Below are positions 6,332 to 7,434 of a stretch of 7,434 nucleotides of DNA, in pieces. Below the pieces are notes generated by a model, which saw nothing but the letters and a program-made list of their open reading frames with translations, was not told where the DNA came from and did not search any database. Each line of letters begins with the position of its first letter. Position 1 is the first letter of the stretch. Source of the stretch: Roseimaritima sp. (GTDB lineage Bacteria; Planctomycetota; Planctomycetia; Pirellulales; Pirellulaceae); the NCBI GenBank assembly GCA_007124075.1, contig SLFV01000444.1, positions 1-7,434 of the forward strand. The letters run 5' to 3'. The position numbers were made by a program, and so were the translations under genes.

Positions 6332-7294
6332 ATGCGACACCTTCTAACCCTGTTTGACCTTTACGCTGACGACGTCCGCACGATCCTGGGGACATCACGA
6401 CACCTGAAGCAGTTGCTGCAACAAGGCCAACGACCGTCGGTTTTGGCGGGCCATACGATGGGTCTGCTGTTCGAAAAGCCCAGCTTGCGGACTCGGGTCA
6501 GCTTCGAAGCGGGAATGAACCAATTGGGGGGTGGCAGTCTCTTCTTAGGAGACGATGTCGGCTGGGGAAAACGAGAATCTCCGGCTGACTTTACTCGAGT
6601 CCTTGGGCAATTTTTGGATGTCGTGATTTGCCGCGCCAAATCTCACCAGAAAGTCACGGAACTGGCGCGATACAATGCGGTGCATGTGATCAACGGGCTG
6701 ACCGACCTAAGCCATCCGTGCCAGGCGCTGGCGGACATCCTGACCGTCGGCGAAGTCTTCAGTTCCGACGGGATGTTTGACGTCAATGTCTTACCCGGTC
6801 GGCACTTGGTCTTTGTGGGAGACGGAAACAATGTCGCTCGGTCGCTGGCATTGATTAGCGGCATCTTGGAAATCCGATTCACGCTCGCGTGTCCCCCGGG
6901 TTATGAGATCGATCAGCCTTGGATGGATCGCATCCAGCAGACGTACCCTCATGCTCAACTTGCTCAGGTGCATGACCCTGTTGAAGCGGTTCGCGATGCC
7001 GACGTGATTTACACTGATGTTTGGACCAGCATGGGGCAGGAGGCAGAGCAGGCGGAGCGGCGGAAGGTGTTTGCGCCGTATCAGGTCAACGCCGCGTTGC
7101 TGGCCGCCGCCCCGCCACGGGCATGCGTGCTGCATTGTTTGCCAGCCGTGCGCGGTGAAGAAATTACAGCCGAAGTCATCGACGGAACGCAAAGCAGGAT
7201 CATCCAGCAGGCGGGTAATCGCATGCACTCCCAGAAGGGCCTGCTGACCTGGCTGTTAGCACCCGAATGGGTACAACAAAACGTCCGCACCTGA
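6332..7294 (+). CDS. argF: Ornithine carbamoyltransferase
   Basis: ArgF transfers the carbamoyl group of carbamoyl phosphate to ornithine, giving citrulline, in the cytoplasm as a trimer. The 320 residues have normal length. The carbamoyl-phosphate loop is FEKPSLRTR (47-55), the SxRTR motif with Leu in the variable place. HPCQ (128-131) is the second phosphate-side motif. In the ornithine domain are GDGNN (163-167), DVWTSMG (229-235) and [10 protein letters not shown] (268-277) with the catalytic Cys269. The SMG loop and HCLP motif favour a true ornithine enzyme over the acetyl- or succinylornithine transcarbamylases. The ATG at 6332 gives the typical [10 protein letters not shown] start. A weak GAGAGAAG (6317-6324) may serve as ribosome site. 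It follows the argD-like gene by 58 nt and probably shares its transcript. The stop lies in a perfect palindrome, and a minus-strand frame ends 21 nt beyond. Confidence 0.96.
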   Translation: MRHLLTLFDLYADDVRTILGTSRHLKQLLQQGQRPSVLAGHTMGLLFEKPSLRTRVSFEAGMNQLGGGSLFLGDDVGWGKRESPADFTRVLGQFLDVVICRAKSHQKVTELARYNAVHVINGLTDLSHPCQALADILTVGEVFSSDGMFDVNVLPGRHLVFVGDGNNVARSLALISGILEIRFTLACPPGYEIDQPWMDRIQQTYPHAQLAQVHDPVEAVRDADVIYTDVWTSMGQEAEQAERRKVFAPYQVNAALLAAAPPRACVLHCLPAVRGEEITAEVIDGTQSRIIQQAGNRMHSQKGLLTWLLAPEWVQQNVRT

Positions 7295-7303
7295 AACGTT
7301 TCA
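7292..7303. promoter_or_regulatory. Perfect 12-bp palindrome at argF stop
   Basis: TGAAACGTTTCA is its own reverse complement and includes the argF TGA. The centre AAACGTTT resembles LacI/GalR-family operators, but the place, between two convergent gene ends, is odd for an operator. About two perfect 12-bp palindromes are expected by chance in a sequence this long. Confidence 0.2.
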
Positions 7304-7315
7304 ATCTGCCGTGAC

Positions 7316-7434
7316 CTAAGGTGTCAAACCGGTCGTCGAAGATAACTGCATCAGCGGGACATCGAAATTGCGAGTCAAAAACGATGTTCCCTTCGGTTTT
7401 TCTAAGACTTCGAACTCACGGAAGGTTGGAACGA
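7316..7434 (-). CDS. 3' end of an unidentified convergent gene
   Basis: On the minus strand a frame enters from the right edge (first full codon 7432-7430) and runs 38 codons to TAG at 7318-7316. The visible C-terminus includes VPTFREFEVLEKPKG and ends MQLSSTTGLTP. The residue mix is protein-like, with alternating hydrophobic and charged residues that suggest beta structure. The other two minus-strand frames stop within about 11 codons of the edge. I recognise no family. If real, it converges on argF with only 21 nt between the stops and no clear terminator. A 38-codon open stretch alone is weak proof. Confidence 0.4.
   Translation of the reverse strand, partial: VPTFREFEVLEKPKGTSFLTRNFDVPLMQLSSTTGLTP

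Noticed and set aside
5849..6340. Minus-strand 163-codon frame opposite the argD-like gene and the argF start
   Set aside because: It is antisense to a clear coding region and has no recognisable motif or ribosome site.
7311..7326. ACCTAAGGT dyad between the argF and minus-strand stops as a bidirectional terminator
   Set aside because: The arms are only about 4-5 bp with a bulge and there is no T-run on either side.

Overview
The window carries a run of plus-strand housekeeping and arginine-biosynthesis genes from a bacterial chromosome: the 3' part of dnaG, complete rpoD (primary sigma factor), complete aroK (shikimate kinase), then argB, an argD-like gene and argF. At the right edge there is a likely 3' end of an unidentified minus-strand gene, convergent with argF. 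No rRNA, tRNA, CRISPR array, insertion sequence or phage gene is visible. Base composition is moderately GC-rich by eye and even across the window, with no obvious transferred segment. The gene content, the long primary sigma factor with region 1.1, and the erratic use of Shine-Dalgarno sites fit a planctomycete of the Pirellula/Rhodopirellula type. That assignment is inference, not proven from the sequence.

Layout: dnaG (1-1199, truncated at its 5' side by the window edge) is followed by 275 nt without a convincing gene, then rpoD (1475-3154). This dnaG-rpoD pairing is the core of the classical macromolecular-synthesis operon. A 145-nt gap holding three hairpins, one of them very strong, separates rpoD from aroK (3300-3842). 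A 272-nt gap with a good sigma70-type promoter candidate and a possible coupled leader ORF precedes the arg cluster: argB (4115-4984), argD-like (5011-6273) and argF (6332-7294). The gaps inside this cluster are 26 and 58 nt, which suggests one operon.

ArgB phosphorylates N-acetylglutamate, ArgD normally transaminates N-acetylglutamate semialdehyde to N-acetylornithine, and ArgF carbamoylates ornithine to citrulline. argC, argJ, argG and argH are not here.

The standout observation is that the protein in the argD position keeps the class III aminotransferase framework over its full length but has lost the PLP-binding lysine. A serine (Ser234) lies exactly where a gap-free alignment of the conserved segment puts the lysine. 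Several cofactor- and substrate-binding motifs have also decayed. It looks like a retained pseudoenzyme in an arginine operon, or an enzyme with a changed chemistry, rather than a working acetylornithine aminotransferase.
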